A stretch of DNA of 42,581 nt from Verrucomicrobiota bacterium (GCA_018239895.1 JAFEGL010000072.1:1-42581); one strand, 5' to 3'; shown: positions 7,530 to 16,920, counted from the first letter of the stretch. A program made the numbers and translations. Notes: generated by a model from the sequence alone, not told the origin.

Positions 7530-8624
7530 TCATCCGATCCCTTTTTTGATGCCGAGGACGGCTGCTGCTTCGGCCCATACCTCTTTCGTCCAGGAGGGGG
7601 TGTGGAGAGCTTTCATATTCTCCTCTTCGTGGACCATCTGCTTCATCCCTACGTATGAGGTGACAAGATGGGGCGTCGATAGGACAAATTCGAGAATTTG
7701 AAGAGCGGGCTTTTCTGATGGGGGGAGCTTTTCAAAGACCCGCTTGGGCAGGTCCATCACTTGCGATTGCATGAGCGGGGCCGAGCCCATGATGGCGATA
7801 TTTAGATCGGCTGCCGCTTCAAAGATCGTTTTTTGCCCCTCTTGGTTTTTGACCTTGATGGCCTCGAGCATGACCGGGTTGTAGGGGACTTGGATCGCCC
7901 GAAAATGGTGCTCTGCTCCCCCCTCTTTTTCTGCGCAGGCAACTAACTTCTTCAATTGGAGCGCGCCCTTTTTTTGCCGAAACCCGTTCCAGGTGGCGAT
8001 CCCATACCGTTTTATCTTCTTTTCTTGGACTTTTTTTTCAAAAAGGGCAAAGGCCTGGCAAATACGGGAATAGAATTCCTCTTCTGTCACTTCGGCGAGC
8101 TGCAGTTCAGGATTGTGAAGATAGTAGAGATCAATGCAATCGACTTGAACATTTTTTAGACTGGATCCGATCTGATTCTCTAGAAAAGCCGGCGTCATGC
8201 AGTGGACTCCCCCGACCACATCTTGCGGCTCGATTACGCCCGTATCAAGATATTGAGTTCGGACCCACTCATCGAATTTTTCAGGGGTTCCCTCGCTTGG
8301 GAGAAGACCTCCCTTTGTCGAAAGAAAAATCTGGTCTCTTGTCACGCCCCGCGCAGCCAACTCTTTTAAGACCTTCTTCAAGATCTTTTCACTCCGCTGG
8401 CAGCGGTAGTTGATCGCCGTATCGAAGCAGTTGATCCCGTGGAGTCCCGCTTGCAAAAGGCTAGCTTCGTAGAGCCGGTCGGCCGAATCGTCCGAGGCTC
8501 CGAGATACGTTCCCGCCCCCATGGCCGAAAGGGAAAGTCCATCGAACTTCCGGATCTTGGTCGGATCGATTTCGATCCACTGGAAGTATTTTTCCGTACT
8601 TTCTGAGCTGGCCCATTTATCCAT
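7530..8624 (-). CDS. Aldo/keto reductase family oxidoreductase
   Basis: 364 residues, NADPH-dependent TIM-barrel oxidoreductase type. The catalytic tetrad is visible: Asp68 and Tyr73 in NCFDTAINYR, Lys104 in FLSTKGG, and the His in LYYLHNPE. An unusual insertion follows the Lys strand (TPEKFDEWVRTQYLDTGVI region), making it longer than common members (about 280-330). The start has AAGGAAAT just upstream. There is no signal peptide, so it is cytosolic. It is transcribed divergently from the MFS gene across a long palindrome. The substrate is unknown. Confidence 0.88.
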   Translation of the reverse strand: MDKWASSESTEKYFQWIEIDPTKIRKFDGLSLSAMGAGTYLGASDDSADRLYEASLLQAGLHGINCFDTAINYRCQRSEKILKKVLKELAARGVTRDQIFLSTKGGLLPSEGTPEKFDEWVRTQYLDTGVIEPQDVVGGVHCMTPAFLENQIGSSLKNVQVDCIDLYYLHNPELQLAEVTEEEFYSRICQAFALFEKKVQEKKIKRYGIATWNGFRQKKGALQLKKLVACAEKEGGAEHHFRAIQVPYNPVMLEAIKVKNQEGQKTIFEAAADLNIAIMGSAPLMQSQVMDLPKRVFEKLPPSEKPALQILEFVLSTPHLVTSYVGMKQMVHEEENMKALHTPSWTKEVWAEAAAVLGIKKGIG

Positions 8625-8690
8625 ATTTAATTTCCTTCTATCGAACGAGTGGATTGTTTTAAATAGGATCTCTTGAGTATCTATTTTTAT

Positions 8691-8833
8691 ATGAGGCTAT
8701 CCCACTATTCGCGTGCGCCCTTTTTAAAACCGCTTTGTCGATCTACTTGTCCAGTATGTTCGACAAAGCAGTTTCAAAAAGCGCGAAAAAATCTTTCAAA
8801 AATCATCGCACGGGAATAGTGAGATAGCCTCAT
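8691..8833. repeat. 143-bp palindrome between divergent genes
   Basis: The outer arms 8691-8717 and 8807-8833 match at 25 of 27 positions (ATGAGGCTATCC...). Inner arms (about 8718-8741 and 8760-8784) share CTTTTT and GCTTTGTCGA. The right end contains the first bases of the annotated MFS start codon. The termini resemble those of the 4050-4217 palindrome (ATGAACCTATCC), which may indicate a shared origin. Confidence 0.8.
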
Positions 8834-10067
8834 GTACTGGAAAGAACGGATGATCACCTCGCGGTTTTCTATGACCGTGGGTCTATTTCTCATTGGCGCT
8901 CTTCATACAATGATCTTCGCCCTCTTCCAAATTCCTGGGAATTTCCTTCTCGGCGGGAACTCCCCCGATTTTGCCATCGCCTGCAAGTTCATCTTGTATG
9001 TCTCCGCGATCTCAGCTTCTCTTTCGCACCAGTTCGTTTCGAGGCGGTTTGGTTTGAAAAAGGTGCTGATCGGTGGTCTCAGCCTTAATGTTTTAGGCCT
9101 CCTGATCCTTTTTTCGCACGAAGTATTTTCAGTTCACTCTCTTTTTTCCGATGGGATGAGCCTTTTGAACATGGTCTTTTTCGGTGTAGCGTTAACTTCC
9201 GTCATCAACTCGCTCGTGACCTACATCATCATCGAATATCCAGAAAGAACGGGGATGGGGATCATCGCTCTTTTTGCTGTTTTCAATTTAGGAGTCATGC
9301 TCGCTCCTCTAATCCACGATTTTCTCGGGTCGAAGTTGTCGGCTTTGGTCTTAATCCCTGTTCTCATGGCTCTTCTAGGAATTGCGATGGCCTATATCTG
9401 GAATAAATTCTTCAATCCGACCTTTCCCCACCATTTGGAACACCTCAGGAAGGGATCTCTCGTTTGGAAGGAACTCCACTATCGACTGGGATTGTATGTC
9501 TTTTGCATCGCCGGCTACTCTCTCACCGAGACGACTTTCAGCCTCTGGGGATTGATCCATTTGCGAGAGTATTTTTCTGTTCCGATGGCCGATCACACGA
9601 TTTTAATCTTTTGGCTCTTCATGATCATCGGTCAGGTCATCTTGCTGATTCCCCTTTATTTCTTTCCGGCTCGGAAGATTTTAGCTGTCCAGATGCTCGT
9701 GATCATCGGAGCCCTTTTCTACATTCCCCACCAAGATCAGCTATCGGGCAATATCATCGGCCTCATGATCGCCGGCGGCGCTTGCTCGGCTGTATTTCCC
9801 ATTTTACTTTCGATGATCGAAACGGAGCTGATGGAGATGTCCCATCTGACTCACCAGAACAACTACCTCCCCTACATCGAGACGGGGATTTCGAACATGA
9901 TCGCCGGCTATTTTATCGGGATGGCGATCGTCGATCTCTGGATCGAGCTCATCCAAAATGACCCCAACCTACGGATCGATCGGTATTTCCACATCGCCGC
10001 CTTTGTCCTTTGCCTTTCAGCTCTCTCGACCCTTTTCCTCCAAATGACCCGCCCCAATAAAACCTAG
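8832..10067 (+). CDS. Major facilitator superfamily transporter
   Basis: 411 residues with about 12 hydrophobic segments. The loop between segments 2 and 3 carries the MFS-like RRFGLKK basic motif. The substrate cannot be inferred. The start is uncertain: the ATG at 8832 lies at the end of a long palindrome with only a weak GTGAG upstream, whereas the in-frame ATG at 8850 (MITSRFSMTVG) has GGAAAG at a normal distance and would lose only six residues. The gene is monocistronic by spacing and is followed by an AT-rich palindromic spacer. Confidence 0.85.
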   Translation: MYWKERMITSRFSMTVGLFLIGALHTMIFALFQIPGNFLLGGNSPDFAIACKFILYVSAISASLSHQFVSRRFGLKKVLIGGLSLNVLGLLILFSHEVFSVHSLFSDGMSLLNMVFFGVALTSVINSLVTYIIIEYPERTGMGIIALFAVFNLGVMLAPLIHDFLGSKLSALVLIPVLMALLGIAMAYIWNKFFNPTFPHHLEHLRKGSLVWKELHYRLGLYVFCIAGYSLTETTFSLWGLIHLREYFSVPMADHTILIFWLFMIIGQVILLIPLYFFPARKILAVQMLVIIGALFYIPHQDQLSGNIIGLMIAGGACSAVFPILLSMIETELMEMSHLTHQNNYLPYIETGISNMIAGYFIGMAIVDLWIELIQNDPNLRIDRYFHIAAFVLCLSALSTLFLQMTRPNKT

Positions 10068-10112
10068 CCAGCTCTCTGAATGGGTTTATTAGAGGTTTTC
10101 ACATTTAAGTTT

Positions 10113-10208
10113 CTAATTTACAAATACTTTTGAATTTTCAACACGCTTGCTTCGCAAGTAACTAAAATTCAGCCATTTTATACAACATTTGTAAGTTAGT
10201 TGAATTAG
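10113..10208. repeat. AT-rich imperfect palindrome
   Basis: The left side (CTAATTTACAAATAC... TGAATTTT) is mirrored by the right side (AAAATTCAGCC... TTTGTAAG... AATTAG), around a central perfect stem CTTGC-TTC-GCAAG at 10146-10158. It may terminate the MFS transcript. The right end overlaps the -35 element proposed for the next gene. Confidence 0.55.
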
Positions 10209-10228
10209 AGCGATAATTATGATATAAT
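10200..10228 (+). promoter_or_regulatory. Sigma-70-like promoter for the PPxY protein gene
   Basis: TTGAAT at 10200-10205, a 17-nt spacer, and a perfect TATAAT at 10223-10228. The predicted transcript would begin near 10235, leaving a leader of only about 20 nt before the ATG at 10255. No Shine-Dalgarno is seen in that leader. Confidence 0.55.
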
Positions 10229-10254
10229 TAAATGACGCGCATTACTAATTTTGT

Positions 10255-10995
10255 ATGGTTATGTTAACTTCATTAAGTAGTTCTGGTCTAAGCCTTGGCA
10301 GTATACGCAAAATCGCATCGCAGGAAATCTCAAAAGGAAAATTACTCCCAGAACAGCTAAAAACTCTGATTGATAAAGTTGAATCTAGAGCCAGACAGTC
10401 ATTGAGCGTTTTCCAACAATTGACTCTTTTGTGGAACGAATCTCAAGGAAAAGTAGATTTAAAACTCATCTGTGCATTCAAAGTTCTTGAGATCCTTGCC
10501 CATTTAAAACCTGTAGAATTCATTGGACCAAAAGCTCCTACATGGACAGCGAAACTAGAAAACATTCGGAAACGGTATTTAAATACAAATTCTCAAACGA
10601 CCAGAAAATTTGTCCAAAATAAAGATGCGAACCCGCCGCGGCTAAATCTTCCATCGGCCCCACTTGAGCAAGACATTACTGTCAGAAAATCAGCGCCTCA
10701 GCCTCTTCCTTCTAAAAACATCGCAGCACAAAATGAGCAGCAAGAGTTCGATCCAAAACTATTTGATCCGTTGAAAGAACAGCTTGCGCCTCCCGCTTAC
10801 AAAGACACGAGAGATGTATTTGATGTTTTAATTCAGGAGAACCCTCCTGCTTACCAAGAACAGGACGCACCTCCTGCTTATAAAGACCGCAGCTTTGATC
10901 TTCTCCTACCGCCTGCATTCGAAGAACCTCCGGAATTTGACCATAAAAATCACCCTCCGGCGTATGCAGAGCCCTCTCCCGCCAACCAAGAATAA
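10255..10995 (+). CDS. Putative effector with repeated PPxY motifs
   Basis: 246 residues, no recognised enzyme family. Residues 1-110 are mostly helical in character, with no convincing signal peptide or membrane helix. From about 125 the chain is proline-rich and disordered-looking. PPAY occurs at 179-182, 197-200, 206-209 and 234-237, with near-copies PPAF at 219-222 and PPEF at 225-228. PPxY is the classic ligand of eukaryotic WW domains, notably Nedd4-family ubiquitin ligases. Such a cluster in an intracellular bacterium suggests a secreted protein that recruits host WW proteins, but secretion is not shown. The gene is visibly more AT-rich than its neighbours and has its own good promoter. 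ATG codons occur at 10255 and 10261, so the exact start is uncertain. Confidence 0.75.
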   Translation: MVMLTSLSSSGLSLGSIRKIASQEISKGKLLPEQLKTLIDKVESRARQSLSVFQQLTLLWNESQGKVDLKLICAFKVLEILAHLKPVEFIGPKAPTWTAKLENIRKRYLNTNSQTTRKFVQNKDANPPRLNLPSAPLEQDITVRKSAPQPLPSKNIAAQNEQQEFDPKLFDPLKEQLAPPAYKDTRDVFDVLIQENPPAYQEQDAPPAYKDRSFDLLLPPAFEEPPEFDHKNHPPAYAEPSPANQE

Positions 10996-11105
10996 TCTTT
11001 AACCCCGATCTCACAAGGCCTACTGAGATGGTTTCCATTTCTGTAGCCGAAAATCTGAATGAACGAGCCGCTCAAAGCGAGAGTCCCACTCGTTCAGGGG
11101 TGGGT

Positions 11106-11169
11106 TATACACAACATCATTCAAAATTTTGTTTTGGACAAAGCCAAATTTTGAGTGACGTTGTGTATA
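11106..11169. repeat. Inverted repeat downstream of convergent genes
   Basis: The 24-nt arms 11106-11129 (TATACACAACATCATTCAAA...) and 11146-11169 differ at two positions, with a 16-nt loop. A second smaller hairpin precedes it (GAACGAG at 11061 with CTCGTTC at 11088). The location between the 3' ends of the PPxY gene and the acyl-CoA synthetase gene fits a bidirectional terminator. Confidence 0.65.
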
Positions 11170-11212
11170 GCTGAGCTGCCTATTGATTTGCGGACATGTA
11201 CTTGCCGTCCTT

Positions 11213-13906
11213 TTAGAGAACGATTTCGGCCAAAAGATAGTGGCCGGCTGGGTGGATCTGAAAGCCAAAGTGTTTGCAGAGCTTTTGCATCTGAAAATTC
11301 TCTGGAAGCATAAGGGCCGAGATTTTCTCGATCTTTTCTTTCCTGGCGACGGAGAAGAGCTTCTCCATCAACTGGGTGCCGAGTCCTTTGTTTTGCCATT
11401 TGTCGTGGACGATGAGGGCGAAGGTGGCGTTGGGACGCCCCGGAACTTTCGTGAGCCGGACGACGCCGATGATCTCTTTTCCCTGGACTGCAGCGATCGC
11501 GATCTCCCGGTCGTAGTCGTTGAAACAAATTCTGATTAACCGATCGTGGGCGACCCTTTGTTCATAGTTGACCGCTTTGAGGTAGCGCTGGCGGACGGTC
11601 TCTTGCGAGAGATCTTTGTGGAATCGGACGATGAGGGGCTCATCGTCGGGACGGATGGGGCGGAGAGTGACCGATGTGGAATCTTTGAGCTGGACCGTTT
11701 CCACGTATTGCGAGGGGTAGGGGCGGATCGCTGGCTTTGGGAGATGTTTTGTATCGGGATCGTGGAGGATGATTCTCGCGTCGAGAGCGAGTAGCCGGTC
11801 GGGAGAGGCAAGGAGCGGATTGATATCGCACTCTTTGATCCACGGCTCTTCGACAATAAGGCGGCTGAATTGGACCAGAAGCTGCTCAAGCCGAGGCAGA
11901 TCGACCGCTTTCCGGCCGCGGACGCCGTGGAGCGCCTCGTAGATTTTCGTCTGCTCCATCATCCTACGGGCCAGCGTGGTCGTGAGCGGCGGGATAGCTA
12001 GCGAGCGGTCTTTGAATACCTCGACGAGCTGGCCTCCGGAGCCAAAGAGGAGGACAGGGCCGAATTGCGGGTCGATGGTGCTCCCTAAAATGAGCTCGTA
12101 GCCATCCAGTTTAATCATCGGCTGGACCGTCACCCCCTCGAACGCCTTTTCTCCCGCCAGCTTTTTGACTGAAGCATGGATCTCTTCGTAGGCTTTTTTG
12201 ACCGCATCCAAATTATTCAGGTTGAGTTTCACTCCGCCAACATCGGTTTTGTGGGTGATCGTCCTAGAATAGAGCTTTAAGACAATTGGAAATCCGAGTT
12301 CTTCGGCTTTCCGGCCCGCCTCTTCGGCGCTGTGGGCGATGAACGTCGGGACAGTCGGGATCTTGTAGGCTTCGAGAACCTTTTTCGATTCGTATTCGTC
12401 GAGGAGCGTCCGATTTTCTGAGCGGGCTTTCTGGAAAATTTTGTGGACGATTTCGCGCCCTGCCGCCATCTCCTCTTCCGGGTATTGCGGCACCTCGTAA
12501 ATTCCCTTCAGATTATAGGCGCACTTCCACATCGAGGCGAACGTTTTGCAGGCGAGGTCGGGGTATTCAAATGTGGGGATTCCATGAGAGGATAAGATTT
12601 CGCTCCCCTTCTGAACTGCATCGGCCCCCATCCAGCTCGCCAAAAGGGGTTTGTCGAGACGGGCATGTTCTTTAATTTTTTCTGCCGTCGCCGTCGAATC
12701 GGTCATATCCTGCGGCGTCAAAATAACTAAAATCCCCTCTGTATGCGGATCTTTCGCTGCAATTTCGACCGCCTTTCCATACACATCGGCATTAGCGTCG
12801 CCTAAGATGTCGACCGGATTGTTTCGGCTCCAGTGGGGCGGCAGCAGCTCATTGTAAGCTTGGATCGTAGAGGAACTCAGCTCGGTCAGCTTTCCTCCAT
12901 GCGCAATGAGCGCATCGGTGGCGATCACTCCGGGGCCGCCTGCATTTGTGACGATGGTTAAATGGGGCCCGTTTGGCCGCGGCTGCTTGCTTAAGACATC
13001 GGCCATAGCAAAGAGATCGGCGATTGTCTCGACGCGGAGGACTCCGACTCTCCGCAAAGCGGCGCTCAAAGCCTCATCGCTGCCGGCCAAAGAGCCTGTG
13101 TGGGAGGCGGCTGCTTTGGCCGACTCTTCAGACCTGCCCGCTTTGATCAGAATGATCGGTTTGGTGAGAGCCACTTCCCGAGCTGCTGACAAGAAAGAGC
13201 GAGGGTCGCCGATGCTCTCCATGTAGATCAAAATGCTCTTTGTATCAGGGTCGTTGCCAAAGTAGTTGATCAGGTCGCCAAAATTGACATCGACCATCGA
13301 GCCGATGGAAACAAACGCGCTAAAACCGACCTTTTCTCGGAGAGACCAGTCTAAAACCGCCGTACAAAGGGCGCCCGACTGGGAAATGAATGCGATGTTC
13401 CCGGGATGGGCGATCCCGGCGGCAAATGTGGCGTTGAAGCCGGTGTTTGGATTCATCACGCCGAGGCAATTGGGGCCGATGATCCTCATGTTTCCTCGAC
13501 GGGCGTGCTCCAAAATCTGGTTTTCTAATTCAATTCCAGGAGCCCCCATCTCTTTAAAGCCCGCCGAGATGACGATCGCAGCTGGGATCGATGCATCGGC
13601 GCAGTCGCTGATGATTTGGGGAACTGCTTTGGCGGGAGTCACGATGACGGCGACATCCGGTTTTTCTGGAAGGCTCGCTACATTCGGGTAAGCCTTTACG
13701 CCTAAAACTGAAGGGCGCTTCGGGTTGACCGGATAGATCTCCCCCTTGAATGTGGACAAGTTCTGCATCACGGTCCTGCCGACAGAACCAGGGTTTTCAG
13801 TGGCTCCGATGACGGCGACTCTCTTCGGCAGAAAAATACTGTCGAGATTCTCTCCGCTCCGGTAGAGGAAGTTCATCGAGGGGTCGAACGGCTGGTGCAT
13901 AAGCAT
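11213..13906 (-). CDS. ADP-forming acyl-CoA synthetase fused to GNAT (Pat/PatZ-type)
   Basis: 897 residues. In order: a CoA-binding Rossmann domain (about 25-120, with [14 protein letters not shown]), succinyl-CoA-ligase-like domains (about 150-460), an ATP-grasp domain (about 500-710, with [11 protein letters not shown] and [10 protein letters not shown]), and a C-terminal GNAT domain (about 740-897, with [14 protein letters not shown]). Such fusions are either ADP-forming acetyl-CoA synthetases or protein lysine acetyltransferases that control metabolic enzymes. The conserved histidine that is phosphorylated in the synthetases is present (ASHTG, His269), suggesting that the synthetase half may still be active. 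Starts at 13906 and 13900 are both plausible. The gene is 33 nt downstream of the RDD gene on the same strand. Confidence 0.9.
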   Translation of the reverse strand: MLMHQPFDPSMNFLYRSGENLDSIFLPKRVAVIGATENPGSVGRTVMQNLSTFKGEIYPVNPKRPSVLGVKAYPNVASLPEKPDVAVIVTPAKAVPQIISDCADASIPAAIVISAGFKEMGAPGIELENQILEHARRGNMRIIGPNCLGVMNPNTGFNATFAAGIAHPGNIAFISQSGALCTAVLDWSLREKVGFSAFVSIGSMVDVNFGDLINYFGNDPDTKSILIYMESIGDPRSFLSAAREVALTKPIILIKAGRSEESAKAAASHTGSLAGSDEALSAALRRVGVLRVETIADLFAMADVLSKQPRPNGPHLTIVTNAGGPGVIATDALIAHGGKLTELSSSTIQAYNELLPPHWSRNNPVDILGDANADVYGKAVEIAAKDPHTEGILVILTPQDMTDSTATAEKIKEHARLDKPLLASWMGADAVQKGSEILSSHGIPTFEYPDLACKTFASMWKCAYNLKGIYEVPQYPEEEMAAGREIVHKIFQKARSENRTLLDEYESKKVLEAYKIPTVPTFIAHSAEEAGRKAEELGFPIVLKLYSRTITHKTDVGGVKLNLNNLDAVKKAYEEIHASVKKLAGEKAFEGVTVQPMIKLDGYELILGSTIDPQFGPVLLFGSGGQLVEVFKDRSLAIPPLTTTLARRMMEQTKIYEALHGVRGRKAVDLPRLEQLLVQFSRLIVEEPWIKECDINPLLASPDRLLALDARIILHDPDTKHLPKPAIRPYPSQYVETVQLKDSTSVTLRPIRPDDEPLIVRFHKDLSQETVRQRYLKAVNYEQRVAHDRLIRICFNDYDREIAIAAVQGKEIIGVVRLTKVPGRPNATFALIVHDKWQNKGLGTQLMEKLFSVARKEKIEKISALMLPENFQMQKLCKHFGFQIHPAGHYLLAEIVL

Positions 13907-13939
13907 CTCCCAAACCCTCTTCTCTCATGAACAAAGATT

Positions 13940-14506
13940 TTAAGGTAGAGCTTTTCCTACTGAAAAATAGAGGAAGAATCCCCCGACGATGAAAATGGAA
14001 GCGACAACCAATCTCCAGCGAGGAAGTTGGCCATGATGAACCTGGATCGCATCCTCTCTATCCCAGCTGGTGGTTTGCAGCAGCTTCAGCCGGTTGTAGG
14101 CAACGAGGAGACAGATAGCATTGACGACAGGAATTCCCATTCCAAGTCCTCTGAACCAAACAGAGAAGCTGCGGCGGAGTGCCGTTTTGAAGTCGGGTTT
14201 ATGTTTTCTTCCAAATCGGAGATATGTCTTCAAAAACCATTTGCCAGGAGTCGTTCCCCAGGAAAAAAGGAGGATTGCCTCGATCGGAATCCAGACAAAA
14301 TACTCAAATGGGATGAACCTCCCAAAGGGGCCGTGCGGTAGGTGGGCATGATAGACACTTTTAAAAACCAAAAGCACGCAAAAGAAAAGAGCATAGTCGA
14401 CATATCGGGCAAAAAAGCGGATCCATGGATTGACCCGGGTCGGTTTGGTCCGGACATAGTCTTGCTCGACGATTATTTCAGAAGGCTCGATCGCTTTATC
14501 GGTCAT
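13940..14506 (-). CDS. RDD family membrane protein
   Basis: 188 residues. The family signature is visible: Arg and Asp in RFFARYVDYALFF in the first helix, and the TPGKWFLKTYL motif after the second. About three to four membrane segments are evident. RDD proteins are inner-membrane proteins of mixed or unknown function, some linked to ion transport. The start codon overlaps the end of the EI24-like gene by 11 nt, so the two are probably translated together. The acyl-CoA synthetase gene follows on the same strand. Confidence 0.8.
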   Translation of the reverse strand: MTDKAIEPSEIIVEQDYVRTKPTRVNPWIRFFARYVDYALFFCVLLVFKSVYHAHLPHGPFGRFIPFEYFVWIPIEAILLFSWGTTPGKWFLKTYLRFGRKHKPDFKTALRRSFSVWFRGLGMGIPVVNAICLLVAYNRLKLLQTTSWDREDAIQVHHGQLPRWRLVVASIFIVGGFFLYFSVGKALP

Positions 14507-15182
14507 AGTTGAAACTCTTCATGTAAAGAAACGTTCCGCAAAAAACGGCGGGAATCCACAATATCCAACCTACTACAGTCAGGCTTAAAAGAACATTGAG
14601 GCCAGCCCCGCTGAGTGCCAGCGCCATGCAGTCGGTTCCATGCCGCTGGATCCATTCTGCCCGCTCCCGCCCAGACTTTCCATACGCGGAGAGGGCCACG
14701 TCGGCCGCCTCTAAAACAGCCAGATGGTTAACTGCTAACACAGTGAGAGGAATGGTAAAAAACGGGAGGAAAAAGATCGTAATGCAGATCAGAAAGGGCC
14801 AAATAATCCTCCATTTCATCGTCCGGAAGAAAACTCCGATCGAGGAGACGATCCCCATGTCGGCCTTTGCAAAAATCCCCTCTCGCCTAAGCTGGCTGTT
14901 GAAGACTTTTAAAAAACAGAAATTCAAGATGAGGGGCCACACAAAAAGGAGCATGAAGACAAACGTCAGGCAGCCCCATCCGAGCATCTGGAAAATCTGC
15001 CAAACAAAGGCAAGCGAATGGGCGTCGCTGAAAGGCGCTTTCCAATAGATTGTCTGCAAAACGGCGAAAAGGGTAAGAGCTGCGCTAGCTACGATGCCCA
15101 ACAAAGGGAGCAGCCACATCCGGGGGTGGGTTAAAAAGTAGATGAGCCCCGCAAAAGGGGCTGTCCAACGGTTTGTGTCCAT
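14496..15182 (-). CDS. EI24/CysZ-like multi-pass membrane protein
   Basis: 228 residues with about five hydrophobic segments. The arrangement (a pre-helix FLTHPRMWLLPLLG, long amphipathic central region, AGLNVLLSLTVVG near the end) resembles the EI24 domain found in CysZ-like and eukaryotic EI24 proteins. I assign the family tentatively. CysZ imports sulfate, but that cannot be transferred here. It sits between the Sua5 and RDD genes, 9 nt from the former and overlapping the latter, in a likely four-gene minus-strand operon. Confidence 0.55.
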   Translation of the reverse strand: MDTNRWTAPFAGLIYFLTHPRMWLLPLLGIVASAALTLFAVLQTIYWKAPFSDAHSLAFVWQIFQMLGWGCLTFVFMLLFVWPLILNFCFLKVFNSQLRREGIFAKADMGIVSSIGVFFRTMKWRIIWPFLICITIFFLPFFTIPLTVLAVNHLAVLEAADVALSAYGKSGRERAEWIQRHGTDCMALALSGAGLNVLLSLTVVGWILWIPAVFCGTFLYMKSFNYDR

Positions 15183-15191
15183 GGCTTGATT

Positions 15192-16094
15192 TTAGTGCAT
15201 GAGTCCCGCTGCGCGCAAGATCCGATTCATCAAACCGGCGTCTTGTTGCATTTTGGGGTCGCAGTAAATGGTGATCTCTTCGACGCCCAGCCGGTCGGCT
15301 TCCCGCAATCTCGAGTAAAAGTTGCTCCGATCGAAAAGGGGCGCTGACCCAACCGGTTCCGATGCAATCAGATAATTCGCCTCTCCAATCTGAGTCTCAT
15401 CCAAAACGAGCCGCACCTTCGCCCGGGGCGCATAATGGGCGTGCTTCATTCCGGGAGAGTGGACCGGATCATTTTTGGAAGCAACCCCAACTTTCTCCCC
15501 AAGCACCGCCTCTATTTCTTCTTGGGTCACGCTTCCCGGGCGAAGCAACAAAACCTTAGGACCTACGAGACTAATGACTGTCGACTCGATCCCGACAGAG
15601 CACTCTCCCCCATCGAGAACCATCCGATCCTTCAAATCTTCCTTCACATCGGCGGCCTTCGTAGGGCTGGGCCTTCCCGATAGATTGGCCGAAGGGGCGA
15701 CAAGAGGCTCCCCTACCGCCTCAATCAATCTCAAAGCCATCGGATGGGACGGCATCCGGATCGCGATCGTCGGGTGCCCTGCCGAAACGATCGCTGGGAC
15801 CTCGGGGCGCCTCCTCAAAACAATAGTCAGGGGTCCCGGCCAAAATGCCTTCGCCAACCGATAGAAAGCCTCGGGAATTTCAACCGCCAGCCGTTCCACC
15901 TCTTCCATCCGGCAAACGTGGGCGATGAGCGGGTTATCTGAAGGCCTCCCCTTGATCGCAAAGACTTTTTTAACAGCCGCTTCATTAAAAACGGGAGCCC
16001 CAAGCCCATAAACAGTCTCTGTAGGAAAAGCCACCGGCTCTCCTGCCTTCAACAAAGCAATAGCCTTATAAAAATCTTCTTCAACAACTTTCAT
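15192..16094 (-). CDS. sua5: Threonylcarbamoyl-AMP synthase, Sua5/YrdC/YwlC type
   Basis: 300 residues. It makes threonylcarbamoyl-adenylate from threonine, bicarbonate and ATP for the t6A37 modification of ANN-decoding tRNAs. The YrdC domain (1-200) has FPTETVYGLG, KGRPSDNPL, WPGPLT, PSANLSGRPSPT and GGECSVGIESTV. The C-terminal extension begins with PGMKHAHYAP, the typical Sua5 linker, and continues as a small Rossmann-like domain, so this is the long Sua5 form rather than the short TsaC form. It is the first gene of the minus-strand run that continues through the EI24-like, RDD and acyl-CoA synthetase genes. Confidence 0.93.
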   Translation of the reverse strand: MKVVEEDFYKAIALLKAGEPVAFPTETVYGLGAPVFNEAAVKKVFAIKGRPSDNPLIAHVCRMEEVERLAVEIPEAFYRLAKAFWPGPLTIVLRRRPEVPAIVSAGHPTIAIRMPSHPMALRLIEAVGEPLVAPSANLSGRPSPTKAADVKEDLKDRMVLDGGECSVGIESTVISLVGPKVLLLRPGSVTQEEIEAVLGEKVGVASKNDPVHSPGMKHAHYAPRAKVRLVLDETQIGEANYLIASEPVGSAPLFDRSNFYSRLREADRLGVEEITIYCDPKMQQDAGLMNRILRAAGLMH

Positions 16095-16204
16095 GCAGCC
16101 AGTTTAAAGGAATCTCTCCCTAAACTCCAGCTTGAAATATATTATTTTACACTACCCACACAAAATAAATAACGATGATATATAAACAAAAAAAATATTC
16201 CACA

Positions 16205-16233
16205 TTTTCAGAAACAAAACAAATCGGTATAAT
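16205..16233 (+). promoter_or_regulatory. Promoter for the Inc-like/coiled-coil cassette
   Basis: TTTTCA at 16205-16210, a 17-nt spacer and a perfect TATAAT at 16228-16233, in an AT-rich spacer. A short leader precedes the ATG at 16258, with a weak AGG about 8 nt upstream of it. Confidence 0.5.
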
Positions 16234-16257
16234 AACCATCAAAAATAGGTTAAAAAT

Positions 16258-16896
16258 ATGATTGAATCTGTTGTAAGTAATGCAGCAAATGATTTAAAAG
16301 GTCGTTTAGGTGACGAAATTGGAAGAAAACTTGCGAGAAATTTTAGAAGTTCCAATAGACACCAAAGACCAATTAATCAAGATGCAGTAGCAGCTCAAAG
16401 CTCTACATGCAAAAGAACGCTTAAAATAGCTGCGGGGATCGCAGTCGCATGTCTGACCTATTATTTCTACTGTAAAGATCAAACAGAATGTTCAATTTGC
16501 AAACCGTTTGTCCTGGCAAATAATTTAGGTGAATTTGCCTTGAGCGTTGCACTTTCCTCCCTAACCAGCATTGCAATCGCGGCATGCTGCAAATCTAACC
16601 CGGCTCAAGCTCGCCTAAACAATGATGAATCTAGCGATTCCGATGAGGAAGCTGTAGAACCAAGCTCGCCAAAAATTGCAATCACCTCAACTCCTAGAGA
16701 AACAGAGGATGAGGATGACAAAACTTATGAAGTTAAAACGCCGTTAGTACATGACTCATCGTGTACAATTGAGGATATAGATTTATCACTTAATGCTTTA
16801 AGGCAAGAAAATGAAGAATTTTTGCACGAAATCAATAGAAAGGCTGAATTTGAAAAAAACAGATTTGCTCAAATCAAAAAAAGATTCCGAAGATAA
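16258..16896 (+). CDS. Putative inclusion-membrane-type protein with coiled-coil tail
   Basis: 212 residues, unrecognised by family. Two hydrophobic segments (about 54-71 and 88-112) are separated by a short polar, cysteine-containing loop (CKDQTECSICK). This is the bilobed pattern used to predict chlamydial Inc proteins. The segment after 115 is acidic and Ser-rich (NNDESSDSDEEAVEPSS), then a charged coiled coil ends the protein (LRQENEEFLHEINRKAEFEK). That tail is closely similar to the tail of the next gene. No signal peptide precedes the bilobed domain, as in Inc proteins. The gene is AT-rich, has its own promoter and leads a three-gene cassette. The Inc assignment is inference from topology only. 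Confidence 0.65.
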   Translation: MIESVVSNAANDLKGRLGDEIGRKLARNFRSSNRHQRPINQDAVAAQSSTCKRTLKIAAGIAVACLTYYFYCKDQTECSICKPFVLANNLGEFALSVALSSLTSIAIAACCKSNPAQARLNNDESSDSDEEAVEPSSPKIAITSTPRETEDEDDKTYEVKTPLVHDSSCTIEDIDLSLNALRQENEEFLHEINRKAEFEKNRFAQIKKRFRR

Positions 16897-16920
16897 ATAT
16901 ATGAAAGGAGAGAAATAAAC

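Noticed and set aside
8691..8833. Insertion sequence or transposon
   Set aside because: No transposase is encoded in or near any of the palindromes and no target duplication is clear, so they are listed as repeats only.
11105..11113. TTATACACA, a DnaA-box-like sequence
   Set aside because: It is a single match inside an inverted repeat between convergent genes, with no cluster of boxes or adjacent AT-rich unwinding element. dnaN-recF also lacks visible boxes, so no origin is called.
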